6,550 bases of DNA, taken from contig MVCY01000043.1 in NCBI GenBank assembly GCA_002049985.1, forward strand, positions 1,329-7,878, given 5' to 3'. A program made the position numbers and the translations under genes. The notes under the pieces are model-generated. The model was given only the letters and a program-made list of their open reading frames with translations. It did no database searches and had not been told where the DNA came from. Source of the stretch: Candidatus Latescibacteria bacterium 4484_181 (GTDB lineage Bacteria > Latescibacterota > MVCY01). Shown here one piece after another: positions 5,030 to 6,550 of this stretch. Each line of letters opens with the position of its first letter. Position 1 is the first letter of the stretch.

Positions 5030-6396
5030 TTACAGCTCCCAAACCAGTTTCTTGAACATCTCTCCTCTCTGTCTAAAATTTCTAAACATATCATAGCTGG
5101 CACAGGCAGGTGACAGTAATACCACCCCACCTTTTGCAGTCTCTTTTTGGGCCTTTAATACCGCTTGAGCAAGAGAAGAACAGTGGTGCAGAATCACCTT
5201 GCTTTCCAGCCGGTCTTTTTCTCTCTCCACCAAGCTGCCGATCTTCTCTGCGGTGGTGCCAATCAGGATGAGAATCTTGACCCGTGCAGCAATTGCTTCT
5301 GCTAACTCTTCGAACTGTAAGCCCTTATCTGATCCTCCCGCTATAAGGGTGATCTCTTCTGGAAAACAGTTCAGAGCCGCTAAAGTAGATTCAGGGGTGG
5401 TGGCAATGGAGTCGTTGTAATATTTCACCCCGCCCAGTTCTCTCACAAATTCTAACCGGTGTTCCACACCCTGGAAGCTCTGGAATGTCTCTCGAATAGC
5501 CTCTGGGGGAGCCCCTGCCAACCAAGCGGCTGTGGCTGAGGCCAGGGCATTTTGCAGATTGTGTCTGCCAGGCAGAAGCAGTTGCCCGACCCCACAGATC
5601 TCAGTCTCGTGGTCCCCTTGGTTCAAAACAATCTTTTCCCCTTGGACAAATGCACCCTGGTCGAGCCTCTCCCTCAGGCTAAAGAACCACACCTTGCCCC
5701 TGCACTCTTGCTTCCAACCTCTTACAATGGAATCGTCGTAGTTCAGCACAGCTGTATCCCCAGACCCTTGGTGAGCAATTATCCCTTTCTTGGCCTCAAT
5801 GTAGTTTTCCATCGTCCGGTGACGGTCAAGGTGGTTGGCGGTGAGGTTGGTTACCACTGCTATATGTGGGCTTATACCTGTATTCCGGAGGTACTCTAAC
5901 TGGAAGCTGGAAAGCTCCACCACCACCGGGGTGTCAGGTTGAATCTGGTCAATCTGATCCAGAAGAGAGCCCCCGATATTTCCTCCAACAACCGTCTGGG
6001 GGTTGACTCTGCGGAGGATGTCGCCGACTAAGGCGGTGGTGGTGGTCTTGCCATTGGTCCCGGTTATCCCGATTATAGGCGCCCGACAGAGGCGGAAAAA
6101 CAGGTTCATCTCCGTGTCAATTGGCACACCGTTCTCCTGGGCGATCTTCAGGAAAGGGGACTCTCTGGGCACGGCGGGGTTGACCACAATCAACTCCGCC
6201 TCCTGGAAATCTCTCCTGTCGTGTCCCCCCAGTTTCAGTCTCACCGGCAGACCAGCTAAGGCATCTACTGACTCCCGAAGCGCCTCTCTGTCCCGCAGGT
6301 CGGTGACGGTGACCTCAGCCCCCTTCTTCACCAAAAATCTTGTCGCTCCCACTCCTCCAACCCCATCACGGTCACTCTTTTGCCCTTGAGATTCAA
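5030..6396 (-). CDS. murD: UDP-N-acetylmuramoyl-L-alanine--D-glutamate ligase, with a frameshift near the start
   Basis: MurD adds D-glutamate to UDP-MurNAc-L-alanine using ATP, the second amino-acid step in cytoplasmic peptidoglycan precursor synthesis. After restoring one base the protein has 455 residues, normal for MurD. The N-terminal Rossmann domain begins MNLKGKRVTVMGLGGVGATRF. The ATP loop is GITGTNGKTTTT (110-121), then GGNIGG (138-143), ELSSFQL (161-167) and NLTANHLDRH (184-193). The likely carbamylated lysine is Lys203 in YIEAKKGI. C-terminal blocks are PGRHNLQNALA, GVEHRLE, YYNDSIATTPESTLAAL, GGSDKG and LLSPACASYDMF. I chose the TTG at 6396 because AAGGAG precedes it by 8 nt and its frame gives the expected first strand. 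That frame breaks at about 6357: one G seems to be missing where GLGGVG should be read. As given, the main frame lacks a proper start, so this is either a sequencing error or a disrupted gene. Other mur genes are not seen in the window. Confidence 0.9.
6355..6360 (-). other. Probable one-base deletion (frameshift) in murD
   Basis: On the minus strand the bases read TTGGAG, where TTGGGAG would join the two frames. Upstream, the TTG-started frame gives MNLKGKRVTVMGL. Downstream, the next frame gives GGVGATRFLVKKGAEVTVTD. One added G restores the nucleotide-site glycine motif GLGGVG. The break therefore lies in the GG pair at 6357-6358. Confidence 0.8.
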
Positions 6397-6404
6397 GTCT
6401 ATTT

Positions 6405-6410
6405 CTCCTT
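6405..6410 (-). promoter_or_regulatory. Shine-Dalgarno that fixes the TTG start of murD
   Basis: AAGGAG lies 8 nt before the TTG at 6396-6394. It supports a start here rather than at the ATG codons near 6544, which lead into about 60 residues unlike any MurD. Confidence 0.75.
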
Positions 6411-6415
6411 CTACA

Positions 6416-6433
6416 CCAGTCACCAGTTATTGG
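6416..6433. repeat. Second, short copy of the 7-bp repeat upstream of murD
   Basis: Two heptads, CCAGTCA and CCAGTTA (6416-6429), overlap an inverted unit TTATTGG (6427-6433), the complement of the CCAATAA unit at 4986-4992. The 11-mer ACCAGTCACCA is shared exactly between 4971-4981 and 6415-6425. The copy ends 5 bp upstream of the murD ribosome binding site. Confidence 0.55.
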
Positions 6434-6548
6434 CCGCTGAGGGCAGAAGTAACCCTGCTTCCTGCACCGGGGCAGATTCAAAAGGCTCAAAAACAACCCT
6501 CCCCAGATTCTGCCTCGAGTTGGGCGGAATATCGTTCCCATCATGGAT
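6420..6548 (-). other. Possible 3' end of an upstream gene
   Basis: A frame open from the right edge gives about 42 residues, including RVVFEPFESAPVQEAGLLLP, and ends at TGA (6422-6420), 23 nt before the murD start. Its position would suit the tail of a gene in the same operon, but I do not recognise it, and it does not resemble the end of MraY or MurF, the usual neighbours. The last codons lie in the 7-bp repeat. It could be chance. Confidence 0.22.
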
Positions 6549-6550
6549 TT

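Noticed and set aside
5552..5899. Plus-strand open frame of 115 codons inside murD
   Set aside because: It lies wholly antisense to well-conserved MurD motifs and encodes a low-complexity peptide with no recognisable domain.
6397..6544. N-terminal extension of MurD from ATG codons at about 6544, giving a 504-residue protein
   Set aside because: The first 60 or so residues do not resemble MurD, lack its first beta strand, and cross the 7-bp repeat. The frame joins the true gene only because of the probable missing base near 6357.

Overview
The window is a bacterial chromosomal segment made of housekeeping genes, with roughly even GC content. FtsY, Tex, DnaJ and MurD are all bacterial in type. 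The stand-alone DUF39 homocysteine-biosynthesis protein is a family best known from methanogens and anaerobic bacteria, so an anaerobic and probably uncultivated bacterium is my best inference. I cannot name the phylum. Two of the four readable gene starts are TTG codons, each with a good Shine-Dalgarno sequence.

Layout. Positions 1-3219 hold a minus-strand cluster transcribed right to left: ftsY (signal recognition particle receptor), then tex (RNA-binding transcription accessory protein, 2 nt after ftsY), then the first 124 codons of dnaJ, which runs off the left edge. A near-consensus sigma-70 promoter sits upstream of ftsY at 3279-3307. The 3' end of tex is abnormal: its S1 domain stops halfway and the frame runs straight into the dnaJ start, as if a deletion had joined the two genes.

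Positions 3220-3720 are a 500-bp divergent intergenic region. It holds the ftsY promoter, a doubtful 47-codon minus-strand frame, a perfect 10-bp inverted repeat, and a promoter plus strong ribosome binding site for the next gene. Positions 3721-4932 (plus strand) encode a 403-residue DUF39/HcyBio protein, probably L-aspartate semialdehyde sulfurtransferase, which makes homocysteine. Positions 4933-5029 lie between convergent genes and hold eight tandem 7-bp units, four in each orientation, that could form a hairpin.

Positions 5030-6396 (minus strand) encode MurD of peptidoglycan synthesis. Its natural TTG start and the rest of the protein lie in different frames, consistent with one missing G near 6357. 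A second, shorter copy of the 7-bp repeat lies just upstream of the murD ribosome binding site. The last 130 bases may carry the tail of another minus-strand gene.

I found no tRNA, rRNA, CRISPR array, insertion sequence or prophage gene, and no evident new multi-gene system. The observations most worth checking are the tex/dnaJ junction, the murD frameshift, the 7-bp strand-switching repeats flanking murD, and the paired palindromes in front of the sulfurtransferase promoter.
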